From Adiantum capillus-veneris (lineage: Eukaryota > Streptophyta > Polypodiopsida > Polypodiales > Pteridaceae): DNA of 64,000 nucleotides. Shown piece by piece: positions 41,507-53,490 of this stretch. Position numbers and translations under genes: made by a program. The stretch lies in NCBI GenBank assembly GCA_014529385.2, contig CM043966.1:87078087-87142086 (forward strand), written 5' to 3'. The notes under the pieces were generated by a model that saw nothing but the letters and a program-made list of their open reading frames with translations, was not told the DNA's origin and made no database searches. Numbering within the stretch: position 1 is the first letter of the stretch; each line of letters begins with the position of its first letter.

Positions 41507-42193
41507 CAAGCCCACACACACATTCTCTCATTGTGTGTTAAGCAAGAAGTGATCTCCTTCTCCAAGCTTGAGAAGTAGAGAGCCTACACCAACAACTCTT
41601 GGCTATGGAATGTAAATCCAAGCAAGAGTCAAGTTCAAAGCATGCTCATCATCTACTCAAATTTCCATTACTATGCTAAGCTATGCTCTAAGAGTGATGA
41701 TCTGTGAGTGAATACTTCTTTATCGTATGTTACATCTTCTTCCTCTTCACTTTCCTCACTCCCTGCCAGCTTTCTTCACCTTTAAAGGTGTTTGAGGTCT
41801 TGGAATTAGGCCGCGGACACATTTATGCTATTGCAAGTAAGCTTGATTGTTGTTTTGGTCATAATATTGGTGCATGAAGATTTCCATCTTCATGGCATCA
41901 ACAAGGTCTCAAGGAACACAAAGAATGTATTGTACCAAGTCTCTGTTTATGGGATACAAAAGCCTTTTGGAGGGGGGACCAACTCGAAGTAAATCCAGTC
42001 CTCAATTGTTGTCAATTTTTCTAATCCTCTCTCTTTTACAAGTATTGTTCAAGCTAACTAGGTGTAATGTTTATATTGCTATCTTTAATCAAGCACTTCC
42101 TCTCTACCTTCATTAGGAGTTCTCTTAATGAAATGCTCACTGTTGTCATCTTAATTCCACTACAATCAATGTTAATAGCCTAATTTTGTTACA
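41017..42193 (+). repeat. Possible 5' LTR of gypsy element D
   Basis: Ends ...TTTTGTTACA immediately before a Met-tRNA primer-binding site, so at least its right end is an LTR terminus. The left edge at TGTCAGG (41017) is a guess. It contains a pyrimidine microsatellite at 41423-41500. The sequence beyond the D polypurine tract (62006 onward) does not look like it, so the pair could not be confirmed. Confidence 0.4.
41423..41500 (+). repeat. (CTT/CTC/CT)n pyrimidine microsatellite
   Basis: A mixed CTT, CTC and then pure CT tract, with CT from about 41461 to 41500. Confidence 0.9.
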
Positions 42194-42194
42194 T

Positions 42195-42206
42195 TGGCAT
42201 CAGAGC
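42195..42206 (+). other. Primer-binding site of element D (initiator Met tRNA)
   Basis: TGGCATCAGAGC, one base off the common TGGTATCAGAGC plant site, one base after TTACA. Confidence 0.7.
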
Positions 42207-42315
42207 TATCGGTTTCTCTCTTTCTTGCTTAAGAGGAGAGGTCCTTAAGCTTATTATTACGAGAGGTTTTTAAGTTACCATGGAATAAGTTAGCATATAT
42301 CTACATTTTGTTAGC

Positions 42316-43800
42316 ATGGCTGACAATAACAAAGAGAGTAGAATGAATATTGATGACTTTGATTTTGCACATGAAGGTGCTACTAATGATTCCCCTATGC
42401 TTGTGACTTATCTTGTCACTAGGCTACAACAAGTCTACAAGGTCCAACAACTTCACACACGTGGGATTCTCTAAACTCCCCAAGAAGAATACGTAGGAAG
42501 CCTCTTGTAGAGACTCCCAAAAGAAGAGTCTCTCCATTGAGAGAAGAGGAGGAACCCTACAAAAGAGATAGAAGTGGGTCTCCAAACCCTTCGAAAGATG
42601 TGGCTCCACGATGATGGTGATCACAAAGATCTCCAACTCCTTCTAAGAGGAAAGATCACCGCATAGTCCCTCTCCTCGTAATCTTGAGAAGGAAGAGAGG
42701 AATCGAAGGAAGAAAGAAGAGAGAAAGAGGTCACCCTCTTCTACATCTTCATCACCTTCTTCCTCATAGGAAAAGAGGTCACCCTCTTCTTCATACTCAT
42801 CACCTTACTCTTCTTCTGATGAAAGTAGCCACTTCTCCCCTAAAGAGCCAAAAAGGAGGGGGCATCTGAAGTCTTATGCCGCTTGGAAAAGGTCCAACAA
42901 GCTCAAGAAGTTCAAAGAAGGAGGAAATAATATCTCACCTATGATGGAACCTTTGGTGCTACAAACAAAGTCTTGGCCTTTTTCTAGAGATTCGATGCAG
43001 CCTTTGGAGATGAGGGCTCCACGGAGTCCTCTAAGCTAAGACATGTAGATATGCATTTTCAAAAGTCCGCCAGACAATGGTGGGCTAGTATACGAGGTAA
43101 TGGCAGAGCTCCAAGGATGTGGAAAGTCCTAAGAGCTTCCATTATGAAGCAGTTTCTTGCAAGTGATACCAAAGACAAAGTTCTTACCAAATGGAGAAGC
43201 TTGAAGCTGTCTCCCTATACAAGCCTATCCACAAGTATGTGGACAAGCTTTGGAATTTGCATCTCAAAGCCACTGTCTACAAAAAGATAGACTTTAGAGA
43301 ACAAAAACAACAGTTTTTGTTGGGCTATCCAAAGACATGGCCAAATATGTCAATTCCCAAAGGCCTAGGATAATTTTTGCGGTCATAGATCATACTATGG
43401 TCACTTCACGAATTAATTTCCAACAAGGGGCGAAGAGGAATTCTAAGCCCATGGAAAATAAAGACCAAAATGAGCCTAAAGAGAAGAACAATGCTCAAAA
43501 TTCTTCTAAAGGCGACTCTACCAACAACAAAAAGAAAATCTAAGGAGAAAGGAGTCTACAAAGGTAAGAATAAACTCTCCCCTGAAGAGCTAGAGCATTT
43601 TCGCAAAATGCTCTCAAAATTCTTCTAAAGGCGACTCTACCAACAACAAAAAGAAAATCTAAGGAGAAAGGAGTCTACAAAGGTAATAATAAACTCTCCC
43701 CTGAAGAGCTACAGCATTTTCGCAAAGACAACAAGTGCTTCAACTATGGGGAGCAAGGACATGGCTATTGCACTTGCCCCCAAAGAAATGCACTGAATGA
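42316..43800 (+). pseudogene. Element D gag (decayed)
   Basis: Starts MADNNKES at an ATG, with frameshifts throughout. Recognisable pieces are a Ser-rich region, AR-WWASIRGNG (retrotransposon gag core), TKWRSLKLSPYTS and a zinc knuckle with CFNYGEQGHGYCTCP (first spacing altered). An internal 119-bp duplication, not a multiple of three, adds another frame break. Confidence 0.7.
43494..43738 (+). repeat. Tandem duplication, 119-bp period, in element D gag
   Basis: TTCTTCTAAAGGCGACTCTA starts at 43501 and again at 43620, and the whole following block is repeated nearly exactly. Confidence 0.9.
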
Positions 43801-43816
43801 GCCACCTAGAGCTTCT

Positions 43817-44220
43817 ATGATTGAAACTCCAAAAGGGGATGCTCATTGTAAAGGATCTCCCCTTTCCTATGCTTGGAAAAAGGTGAGGGAGCATGATACC
43901 TTCATCTTTTTTGACCCCGGCTCAACTCACAACTTCATATCAACAGAGTTGGCTACTAAATTAGGCATTCAAGCTTTCGAGATGGGAGACACTGTGATGA
44001 CCAATGGGGCTTTCAAGGGACAAAACTCCTTCGTTACTCCCTTGATTGGGAAATTAAGGCTTCATGTTCAAAGCTATGTTGACAAAGAGGACTTTTTCAT
44101 CTTCTCTCTCCAGCATGAGGATGTTATCTTAGGGGCACCATGGTTCAATCGCATGGCTTCCAATATGAAGTTCCGTGAAAGGAGAATATATTTCAAGTAT
44201 AGGGAAAAAAACATGACATA
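43817..44220 (+). pseudogene. Element D protease
   Basis: Contains FDPGSTHNFISTELATKLG and VILGAPWFNRM, the retropepsin catalytic loop (DPGS in place of D-S/T-G) and the ILG-PW segment. Frame open for 134 codons. Confidence 0.8.
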
Positions 44221-44382
44221 GATGCTAATGAGTCAGATAACACCATACCCCTTGTAAATACGCATGCTTTTGATAAGTCAATAAAAAGCTCAATTTTTGC
44301 ATACATGATTTTTGTTAAATAATTTGTAAATGATCCTAATCTTTTACTAGATAAAATTGGTGGGAATCAAGACGATTTAGAG

Positions 44383-44699
44383 TTGTCTAATTTTCTAAGT
44401 AAATTTCAAGATGTTGTTATTGATGATATCCCTAGAGAGTTACCTCCAAAACCAATGGATAATGATCATGTAATAGAGCTTCTACCAAGAAGCTCACCAC
44501 CTAATAAACCTCCTTATCGAGTTTCACAAGCTCAACAAGAGAAGATCATGAGGCAAGTTCATGAATTGGTAGAAAAGGAGATGGTGAGGCCCAGCTGTTC
44601 ACCATTTTGTTCACCAGGCTTCTTAGTTCAAAAAAAAGACGGCACATATTGTATGTGTGTCGACTATAGAGCACTAAATAGAATCACTATTAAAAATAG
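44383..44699 (+). pseudogene. Element D reverse transcriptase, 5' part
   Basis: Contains FQDVVIDDIPRELPP, PPYRVSQAQQEKIMRQV, LVQKKDGTYCMCVDYRALN and RITIKN. It stops at 44699 where copia E1 begins; the continuation is at 61163. Confidence 0.9.
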
Positions 44700-44922
44700 G
44701 AATTAGGGTTCCAAGAAAACACACACAGCTTGGAGAAGATGAAGGAATCTCAACGAAAACAACAGCGAGTGTATTACTTAGTGTGTAATGTAAAGATAAG
44801 TTAGCCCTAGAGTGATAGGCGTATGTACAATGCACGGGGGAAAAACCTCCTAGTGAGGGAAAAAATACCCCGATGGTCCTAAGTGTGCTCTCACTCATCA
44901 CTACCACATGTATATGGTAACA
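44700..44922 (-). repeat. Copia E1 3' LTR
   Basis: Matches 60933-61160. The outer six bases (TGTTGG) are not found; AGG of element D abuts AATTAGGG. On the minus strand it is preceded by the purine run GGGGGATT. Confidence 0.85.
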
Positions 44923-45302
44923 AATCCCCCCTCGGAGTGATGCGTTGAACGAGAGTTGGCACATAGAGTATATGGAAGTGCCATGCCCTGAGGACATGAT
45001 CAATCCACAAAGGGGAGTAAGCCCAAAGTTTTGCAGAAAGCTTCGAACTTCTCATGTGACAATGCCTTTGTGAAAAGATCTGTAAGGTTGTCCTGCGTTG
45101 GCACATAGGCCAAGCTGCTCTCTCCTGATGAGAGCCTCTCCTTGACATAGTGGTAATGCACTTAATGTGATTTATGCGAGCATGAAAAATTGAGTTCCTT
45201 GCAACTGCCAATGCACTTTTGACTGTCAGTGTAGCTAGTGTCCTCTCCAACACCCAAATTACCCATAAGGCATCTGAGCCATACACACTCAACCGTAGCT
45301 AT
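44923..45302 (-). pseudogene. Copia E1 RNase H, C-terminal part
   Basis: Encodes degenerate versions of the RNase H end seen in E2: HARTKHIEVHYH-like and AYVPTQDNLADLFTKAL-like segments spread over shifted frames. It is separated from the rest of RNase H by the solo LTR. Confidence 0.75.
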
Positions 45303-45562
45303 TGAGGCGGTCCGGGGCAGGCAACAAGAAGAGAAACCTCTAGACACCCTTCAAGGCTCCCGTGCTGCGCAATGGGGCTGGGGCACAACACAACACAAAC
45401 CAAAACAACAAACCCACAGCCAAATTCCAACTACACAAGGGGCACCACCTAGTTTAAGAGCGAACTAGGACGCAAAAGAGGAGAATCGTGTAGAGCAACC
45501 CACAAACAAGCAAGGAATTTACACTAACCCTAACACCAATGGAACACTCTCACACACTAAAA

Positions 45563-45626
<64 letters not shown>

Positions 45627-47928
45627 TGTACAACTTAGCTTCAACTTTATATTTTGCACAAAAAGGAACTTAGAGCTTGCGGAATCAAGTGACAAGATTT
45701 GGTTATAGCATCACTAGCACATTGTCTTAGGGTTATGGGAGCCCTCTCACCATCCACCCTCTTACAATGGTAGCCAAAAAATAGCCAATGAATCACAAGC
45801 AACAAAACAACAACCTTCAATGCAACAAGTCACCTTATGAAGCTGAATGAGTTTGCCAAGCCAAATTGGAGGAGAAGCGTGAGCCTTTGGACATGAATTG
45901 CACCCAAAACTACCAATTCATTGATGTTGGGGTAGATACAACAATGGTACGAAGAATATCTTCTACTCGCACTCACTCAAACTAGCTCAAGCTTTTCTAT
46001 GCACCAAGGTGATGGTGTATAGAAAGCTTACTCTCTCTTTACAACCAAGATAGAACTGGCGTGTGGTACGCTCAATCTAGTGTGCAATGATATAGTGATG
46101 GTTTTTACAAGGAGGAATGGGTTCTATTTATAGGTTTTAGAAGCCTTGATTAGGATTAAGCCTAATCAATTTTATTAGGAAAGATCAAGGATTATGAATT
46201 TTTATGAATTTCAAATGAGAATGGGGTCGCTCTTTTCTCTTGAGTCACATGGATGTGGGCTCAAGTAAGAGAATTATTGATGTGGTGAAAGGAAAGAAAG
46301 TTCCATGGGAGTGAGTGAATTTGGTTTACTTGTGCGGTTGCCTACTCCATATGTTGATAGTGTGGGTGCATTTTTACAAGAGAAGTTAGTTGTTAGTGGT
46401 AATAATCACTAGAATTGTTAGTGATACATTTACAATGGGTAGGATGAGTTGATTTGATGAAGGAAGAGGGGTGAATTAAAAGAGAATCATTGAGATGGTG
46501 AAGCTTTGAAGAAGCTTGAACTCACCCTTGTGTAGATTGTGGAAAAAATGACCGCTGGTCTTCTTCTTCTTCTTCGCTTCTTTACGCCGCCGCCACGGTT
46601 GACCACCACGATGAAAAGAGGATTTGTTGATGAAAAATCCTCAATTTGTAGAAGTTATCATGGTTAAGATGCTGAATTTTAGATATTTTTAGGAGAGGTA
46701 AATGAAATTGTAACATAGAAGCAATAGAGAGAGACATGGAGAGGGTGTATGTATGTAGAGGTTCATAAAAGAACTATAGGGATGAGAGAGAAGGGTAATG
46801 GTGAAGAGGGTGGGAGAAGACATGGAAATTGCAGGTTTGAGTGAGGGAAAGAGAGGGAGGGATGTGTAAGAGTGAGTAGGTGTGTGGAAGGGTGAGAGAA
46901 GACTAAAGGCTACTTGTGAGAAAAGTGGGCAGACTGGGGTCCACTCAAAAAATCATAGCTCATCGTTGGTAGCTCCAAAAATCATGAAAAACATTGAGGT
47001 GATTATTCAGAGCGTGGGCTACATTTTCTCTTTCGACCACCACTCCAAATTCGGAGTGGAGATAAGTGCCAAAATTCTCACCAAAAAGCCTGTTTTTTAT
47101 GCCTGCAAAAGTCTTTTCGTGGTCCCCTCCTTTGTTGAATTTGTACAATGCATCCAAGAGTGAGCCCCTCCTTTGTCATATTATAATACAAAGCATCCAA
47201 GTTGCCCTTGACCCATGCATGGAGGAGGATTATTGGTGAATAAAGAAATATATACATGGTGGGACTAGTGTATGGACTATTCATGGACTTTAGCTCAATG
47301 AGCACATGGTATTAGAATAATGAGTAAAAATAATAATAAAAATATGGAGGAGTTATGGATATGGAAAGATATTGGAATCATATGATATGGTCCCTCCTTG
47401 AATTATTTTGGGTGAAAGAGGAAAAGGTATGCAAGTAAATAATATAATAAAAGTAACCAATGAGTAGAAATCAATTTTTTGTTTTCACGAGGGTGAGGGT
47501 GAAAATGTGGGAGTGATTTGTATAAAGGAAAAATATGAGGTTAGAGTATGTACAATATTGGCAAAAAATATAATTATGGTGTAAGAGAATGAAAGAAGGT
47601 GTACATAGGTTTAATAAAACACACACCTAAGTAGAATATTCAAATAAAATACCAAAATAATTATAAAAAATCCCTATATTTAGGCCATATATACAATGAA
47701 ATATTTACACACAAAGAGGCCATAATATACTTTTATTTTTTTTATTTTTTTGGCTCAACTAGCCCAGTGACTAGCTAGCTGAGGGTTTTTAAGAATATGG
47801 GAAAAGCCCCCTAACTCACACACGCCTATGTACAGTGAAATGGTAGGGATAGCCATAGCGTTTGGGTGAATTTGGTAGGGTGGAGTAACTTACTATGGCA
47901 ATTATGGAGAGCCGAAAAACGGCTATCA
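45303..47928 (-). repeat. Solo LTR of family A (antisense, 2626 bp)
   Basis: Begins TGAGGCGG and ends GGCTATCA, the reverse complement of the family A LTR termini. It has no internal region. It is flanked by CTAT on both sides (45299-45302, 47929-47932), and the uninterrupted E2 sequence shows an equivalent single site. The outer parts match the array LTRs closely, but the middle (about 45625-46900) is much more diverged. A solo LTR arises by recombination between the two LTRs of one element. Confidence 0.9.
45566..45623 (+). repeat. (GA)n microsatellite in the solo LTR
   Basis: About 58 bp; the reverse-complement counterpart of the CT tract in the array LTRs. Confidence 0.95.
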
Positions 47929-48490
47929 CTATGAAGATTGCCTTGTACTCAGCCTCACAACTAGAAGTGGCCACAAAAGGTTGCTTCTTGCTCAACCATG
48001 AGATACATGAACTACCGAGCATGAAACAAAAACCACTTATGGACACTCACATGTTAAAACAACCAGCCCAGTATGAGTCTGAAAAAGCATGTAAGTATGT
48101 TGTAATGATCCCCTCTTGGGATAAAACAAGGCAAGATGTAGAGTGCCACTCAAGTAGCAAAAAATCCCCTCAACAGCTTGCCAATGCTTAGACCCGGGGC
48201 TATGCATGAATCTGTTGACCTTTGAGACTGCAAACTAAATATCCGACCTCGTGTTGCATACATAAATAAATCAGCCAACAGTAGTTTGGTAAAGAGTGAT
48301 ATCTGCAGGATCACCAACATAATGAAGACTCAATTTCAAACCTTGTTTCCATGGGAGTGGCAAAACAGGTTTGCAATCCTCAAGTCCAAACTTACATAGA
48401 AATGTCTCTATGTAACTTGTCTAACACAAGGCAATACCACCATCACACTGCTTAAACTCTATACCCAAGTAATGATGCAATAGCCCCATG
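47929..48490 (-). pseudogene. Copia E1 RT end and RNase H, N-terminal part
   Basis: Contains FCFMLGSSCISWLSKKQPFV and TSSCEAEYKAIF, the copia RNase H core. It continues into RT-connection sequence with stops. Confidence 0.8.
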
Positions 48491-48492
48491 TA

Positions 48493-49401
48493 TTACATCT
48501 TGAGAGTAGCATTCAAATCAGCCTTAAATTCTTCAATATGTCTCTCATTTGGTCCAGTGATCAACAAATCATCCACATAGAGAACCACAATGAGAAGTAC
48601 ATCACCCTCACACTTTATATACAATGTGCTTTCTATTGGACTGTTATGAAATCCTTGTTTGACCAAATGAGTGTCATCCTTCTCATACCAAGCATGAGAA
48701 AATTGCTTCAACCCATACAAAGCTTTCATCTATTTTCACACTTTATCCTCTTGTCCTTTCTTGACAAAACAGTAAGGTTGTGTTACATAAACTTCCTCAA
48801 ATATGTTACCATTAAAGAAAGCAGTAAAAATGTAAGATTGATGTACATCCCGACCAAAATAAGCTACCAATGCACATAGAAAATTCACATTAGTCATACA
48901 ACAACTAGGAGAAAACTTATCTTCATAATCTATGCCTTTTTGTTGTGCATAACCCTTTGCAACAAGTCGTGCCTTGTAGCGATCAATCTCACCATCTGGC
49001 TTGCGTTTCAACTTGTAAACCCACGTTGTACCAATGGGCTTTTTGCTTGGAGGCAAATCACATAAAGTCCATGTGTCATCTATAAGTGCATCATATTCTG
49101 ATTGCATGGCAGCCATCCAATTTTTTGAATTATGCGCCTCATCAAAAGATAGAGGTTCCTCAATAGCACATAAACTGGAAACAACCAAAGCATAATAATT
49201 TGATGCATAAGATGCATGGCGAGAACCTGAACGAGTATGACTAGACAAAGATGCATCCAATTTACTATCACGCAAAGTATGCACTAGCCATTTATGCATA
49301 CCTCTAGCATGCTCATTCTCAGTCTTTTCCTCATCAAGTACATCATGTACATCTGCATCACTAATAGGCTGATCTATTGTAACATTTTCAAAAACCCCCA
49401 T
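48493..49401 (-). pseudogene. Copia E1 reverse transcriptase
   Basis: Contains NWMAAMQSEYDAL, TTWVYKLKRKPDG, ARLVAKGYAQ, DVHQSYIFTAF, KALYGLKQ and catalytic YVDDLLI. One stop separates the two frames near 48733. Confidence 0.88.
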
Positions 49402-49574
49402 AGACTGTACATTTGCCTCGTTTCAAATTTACATTCGAACTTCCACCACTGAAAATAGGCAGCAAAGTGTCATAAATGTCGTGAGCTTACATTACTATCT
49501 CTAGTACATGACAATAAGGGCTGAACAGAATCTTCCACAAACACAACATCCCATGAAACCAAGATATGTTTATT

Positions 49575-50259
49575 TTACATATGATACAACCTATAACCTT
49601 TTCTTTCAGCATTATAACCAACATAAATACATTTGACATCCTTATCATTCAGTTTTTTGTGTTGTGTTTGTGGCACCAAAGCATATACCAAACAGCCAAA
49701 AACATGTATGTTCTCAATAGAAGGCTTTCTATCATGACATGCTTCATAAGGAGTCATAGACTGCAAATCTTTTGTGGGACACCTGTTAAGTACATAAGTG
49801 GCACACCCGATGGCCTCAAGCCAAAACGGATGCAGCAACACTTGACTTTTGACCATACATCGTGCCATTTCCGTAAGAGATCTATTTTTCCTCTCAGCAA
49901 CACCATTTTGTTGAGGTGTATACGGAACTGTACATTGGAGTTTTATCCCACGACTAGCCAAAAATGCATTAAATTCATGAGACATATATTCCCCCCCTCA
50001 ATCGGAATGGAGGGTGCCCATAGTACATTTTGAGACATTTTCAGCCATAGACAGAAATTGTTTCAAGCACATAAACACTTCGGACTTCGCTTTAAGCGGA
50101 TACGCCCATGCATGCCTAGAGTAATCATTAATGAAATTTATGAAGTAAAGATAATTCCCCAAGGGCGGAGTTTGCATGGGCCCACAAACATCACTATGCA
50201 CAAGTTGCAACTTGCATGTGGCCCTAAATGAGCCATCCTTTGGAAACTTCGAACAAAGT
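49575..50259 (-). pseudogene. Copia E1 integrase core, after the E2 insertion
   Basis: Contains VHSDVCGPMQTPPLGNYLYF, INDYSRHAW, PQQNGVAERKNRSLTEMAR and YEACHDRKPS. It is broken by a stop near 49990. At 50259 the frame is cut by the E2 LTR; the upstream part resumes at 59044. Confidence 0.88.
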
Positions 50260-50479
50260 TGTTACCATATACATGTGGTAGTGATGTGTGTGAACACACT
50301 AGGACCGTCAGGGCATTTTTTTACCTCTTTAGGAATATTTTCCCCTCGAGCATTGTATATACACCCATCAATCTAGGGATTTTCATTGCACACTAAGTAA
50401 CACACTCTCTATTGTGTGCCTCGAGCTTCCTTCATCTTCTCCAAGCTGCGTGCATTTCTCTGCAACCCTAATTCCAACA
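50260..50479 (+). repeat. Copia E2 5' LTR (220 bp)
   Basis: TGTTACC...TTCCAACA, directly followed by the primer-binding site. It pairs with 58818-59043 and is inverted relative to both E1 LTRs. Confidence 0.93.
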
Positions 50480-50481
50480 AT

Positions 50482-50493
50482 TGGTATCAGAGC
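50482..50493 (+). other. Primer-binding site of E2 (initiator Met tRNA)
   Basis: TGGTATCAGAGC, the standard plant copia primer site, three bases after the LTR. Confidence 0.9.
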
Positions 50494-50778
50494 AGGTTGC
50501 GTCCTCCCGGCCTTAGTCACCAGCTGCTCCAGCACGCGCCTGCTCACTTTCTCCGATTTCAGTGAGCTTTGGCAAGCGTTCACCATTTTGGCCTCTGTTT
50601 CTACTACAGGGAGGTCTGCACATGCAATTTTGTCATTTTGTGCAAAATTTTAGTCAATGTTATTTTTTGCATAACAGGTGCCTTACATTCTTCTACGGTT
50701 TGTGCTACATAGCAAGTGTTGTTCCCGCTCTATTTCTCCTATTTTCAGGCAGTTTTCACATCAGGTGCATCATTTACC

Positions 50779-52319
50779 ATGGCTGACAACAACACATATG
50801 TCTTCAAGATGTTTGCTGTTGAGGAAGGGTTGGATGGGGACAATTACCCTATGTGGGCTTATATGATGCAACACATTCTTGTGTCAAAGGGCGTCTAGAA
50901 TATTGTGCAGGGCATTGATGTACATCCTAGTTCTGAGGATGTAGGCGATTTTGAGGATGTTGCAGGTCTTGCTGCAAGGATTGCTGCTCTTACAGTTGTT
51001 TTGCCTATGGCAGAACAATCTCATTGGGATGTAAAGGATGCGCAGGCTCATGCATTGATTGCGTTGTCTGTAAAGCACACCATTGTTCCTCACATATGTT
51101 CAGCAAAATCTACAAAACAGGATTGGGATATATTGGCTGGTCTTTATGCAAGTCACAATGAGGCTAAAATTTATTTGCTGCGTAAAGACCTGGAGTTGAA
51201 GATTATGCATGAGGAAGATGATATGGACACTTTCCTTGCTGGTGTCAAGGATATCAATGAGAAACTTATTTCTGCAGGTGAAGTCATTTCAGACAGTTCC
51301 CTTGTGCAGACTGTTCTTGATGCCTTACCAGATTCCCACCAGACTTTTGCTAGTACTTGGAGACTGATGACCCAAGGAAATCCTGAAGTTGTCAAGTTTG
51401 ATGCATTATGCACATTGTTGTTGCAAGCGTCACTTTCCAGAAAAAACAGGACTAGGCAGCATGCAGTTGAATAGGCTTTTATTGCTTCTCAAAGAAAGGG
51501 TGGTAACAGCAATGCAGCCACTTCTTATGGTTCTACTACGAGTGGCAAAACTTTTGTTCCTAATGCTTCTGCTGGCAGCAATTCGTCTGAAAATTCTGGT
51601 GATAAGGGCAAAAAGAAGATGCGTTGCCATTATTGTAAAGGTAATGATCACTTTATCAAGCAGTGTCCTAAGTTGAAGGCCAAAGAGGCTAAGAAGAAAG
51701 AGGGTGGTTCCACTGCAAATGCTGGTTCCACTACAAATGCAGCCATTGTTGAGTCTTCTATAAAAGGAGACTGTAATGCTGATGTTGATGCAGAATGGGC
51801 TTTTAGCGCAAAGTGCACTTACACTCTTGTTGTCCATGATGCACGCTTGTCAATTGCTGCAGATTCACATGTGTGCTATTTCGATAGTGGTGCTACAAAG
51901 CACATTACCTCACATCGTGAATTGTTCACCTCTCTCGAGTCTGTCCCTCATGGAAATTCAGTCACTTGTGCCAACAATGCCTCTTATCTGGTTCAGGGAG
52001 TTGGAAAGATTGTGCTTACTGCTGCAAATGGCAGTTCTTTTACACTTGTTGATGCACTTTATGTACCTAGGATCAAGAAGAATCTTTTGTCTGTATCTGC
52101 ACTTGCTAGACCTGGACTTGTAGTCAAATTTGTGGATGACACATGTACAGTTCATGATTTTAGTTTTGGTGATGAAATTGTTGCATCTGGGCTTTTGTGC
52201 CGTCGGTTGTATAAGCTCACTTTGTATGACAAGTGTGGATAAAATTTTGCAAATGCAGTTGCAGATTCAAGGGCTATTTCAGATGCAAAACTTTGGCATG
52301 CACGTTTTGGTCATTTGAA
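50779..52319 (+). pseudogene. Copia E2 gag-protease and pre-integrase region
   Basis: Starts at the ATG of MADNNTYVFKMF. One frame continues to about 52319 but has stops at 50896 (TAG), 51472 (TAG) and 52240 (TAA). Gag core includes GDNYPMWAYMMQH and KQDWDILAGLYAS. The zinc knuckle is CHYCKGNDHFIKQC near 51622. Protease has the intact DSGATKHIT site near 51883. KLWHARFGHLN begins the pre-integrase domain. A missing T at about 52319 shifts the frame. Confidence 0.9.
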
Positions 52320-53223
52320 TTTGCCAGTTTGCTACGTTTGCAGAAATCTTATATGGTTGCTTCTTTGCCGCCTCTTGAAGCACCTGCAAAACATGTTTGT
52401 GAAGGCTGTATTTTGGGTAAGATGCAGCGTTCTAAGTTTCCAAAGGATGGTTCAGTTCGGGCCACATGCAGGTTGCAGCTTGTGCATAGTGATGTTTGTG
52501 GGCCCATGCAAACTCCATCCTTGGGCAATTACCTCTACTTCGTGACTTTCATTGATGATTACTCTAGGCATGCATGGGTATTTCCGCTTAAAGCGAAATT
52601 CCAAGTTTTTATGTGCTTCAAACAATTTCTGGCTATGGCTGAAAATGTCTCAAAATGTACTATGGGCACCCTCCATTCCGATCGAGGGGGGGAGTATATG
52701 TCTCATGAATTCAATGCATTTCTGGCTAGTCGTGGGATAAAACACCAATGTACAGTGCCTTATACACCTCAGCAAAATGGTGTTGCTGAGAGGAAAAACA
52801 GGTCACTTACGGAAATGGCACGATGTATGGTCAAAAGTCAAGCTTTGCCACATTCTTTTTGGCTTGAAGCCATCATGTGTGCCACTTATGTACTAAACAA
52901 GTGTCCTATGAAATCTTTGCAGTCTATTACTTCATATGAAGCATGGCATGATAGAAAGCCTTCTATTGAGCACATGCATGTTTTTGGTTGTTTGGCATAT
53001 ACTTTGGTGCCACAAACACAGTGCAGAAAATTGGATGATAAGGCTGTCAAATATATTTTTGTTGGTTATAGTGCTGAAAGCAAAGGTTATAGGTTGTATC
53101 ATTTGCAAACAAAACGTATTCTGGTTTCATGGGATGTGGTGTTTGTGGAAGATTATGTTCAGGCCTTGCTGTCATGTACTAGAGATAGTAATGTAAGCTC
53201 ATATGACATTTATGACATTTTGT
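52320..53223 (+). pseudogene. Copia E2 integrase
   Basis: Open from the frameshift to the F insertion. It shows CEGCILGKMQR, HSDVCGPMQTPSLGNY, TLHSDRGGEYMS, PQQNGVAERKNRSLTEMAR and YEAWHDRKPS, so the D-D-E core is complete. At 53223 it is cut by element F. The frame picks up again at 56915, and the phase agrees if F and one target copy are removed. Confidence 0.9.
53219..53223 (+). repeat. Target-site duplication of element F, left copy
   Basis: TTTGT immediately left of the F LTR; identical to 56910-56914. Confidence 0.93.
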
Positions 53224-53411
53224 TGAAGGGGATCGGGGAGCACCACAGATGGAGAGTGAGAGAGAGAGAGAAGGAGACAGACACGATGTGGGTGGGGAGA
53301 CTCCAAGAGTGAGCAGCCCCCTATACACTTATGCTATGTATAAGGTATACAAATCAGTGGGCGCCCAGACTCTGGGCGGCCGGGCAAGGAACAGACGCCT
53401 ATACCCCAACA
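53224..53411 (-). repeat. Element F 3' LTR
   Basis: On the plus strand runs TGAAGGGG to CCCCAACA, 188 bp, 98% identical to the other LTR. Confidence 0.95.
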
Positions 53412-53424
53412 ACCTCCCACTTAA
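53412..53424 (-). other. Polypurine tract of element F
   Basis: On the minus strand, AAGTGGGAGGT next to the LTR. Confidence 0.6.
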
Positions 53425-53490
53425 AGGCGACTGTGCCTTTAAGCAAGAGAACATAGTCTAAAGACTACAAAAGGCGAGAGAAAACCGCTC

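Noticed and set aside
50255-50260. Target-site duplication for copia E2
   Set aside because: The bases next to the two E2 LTRs (AAAGT and ACAAT) do not match, so no duplication was claimed.
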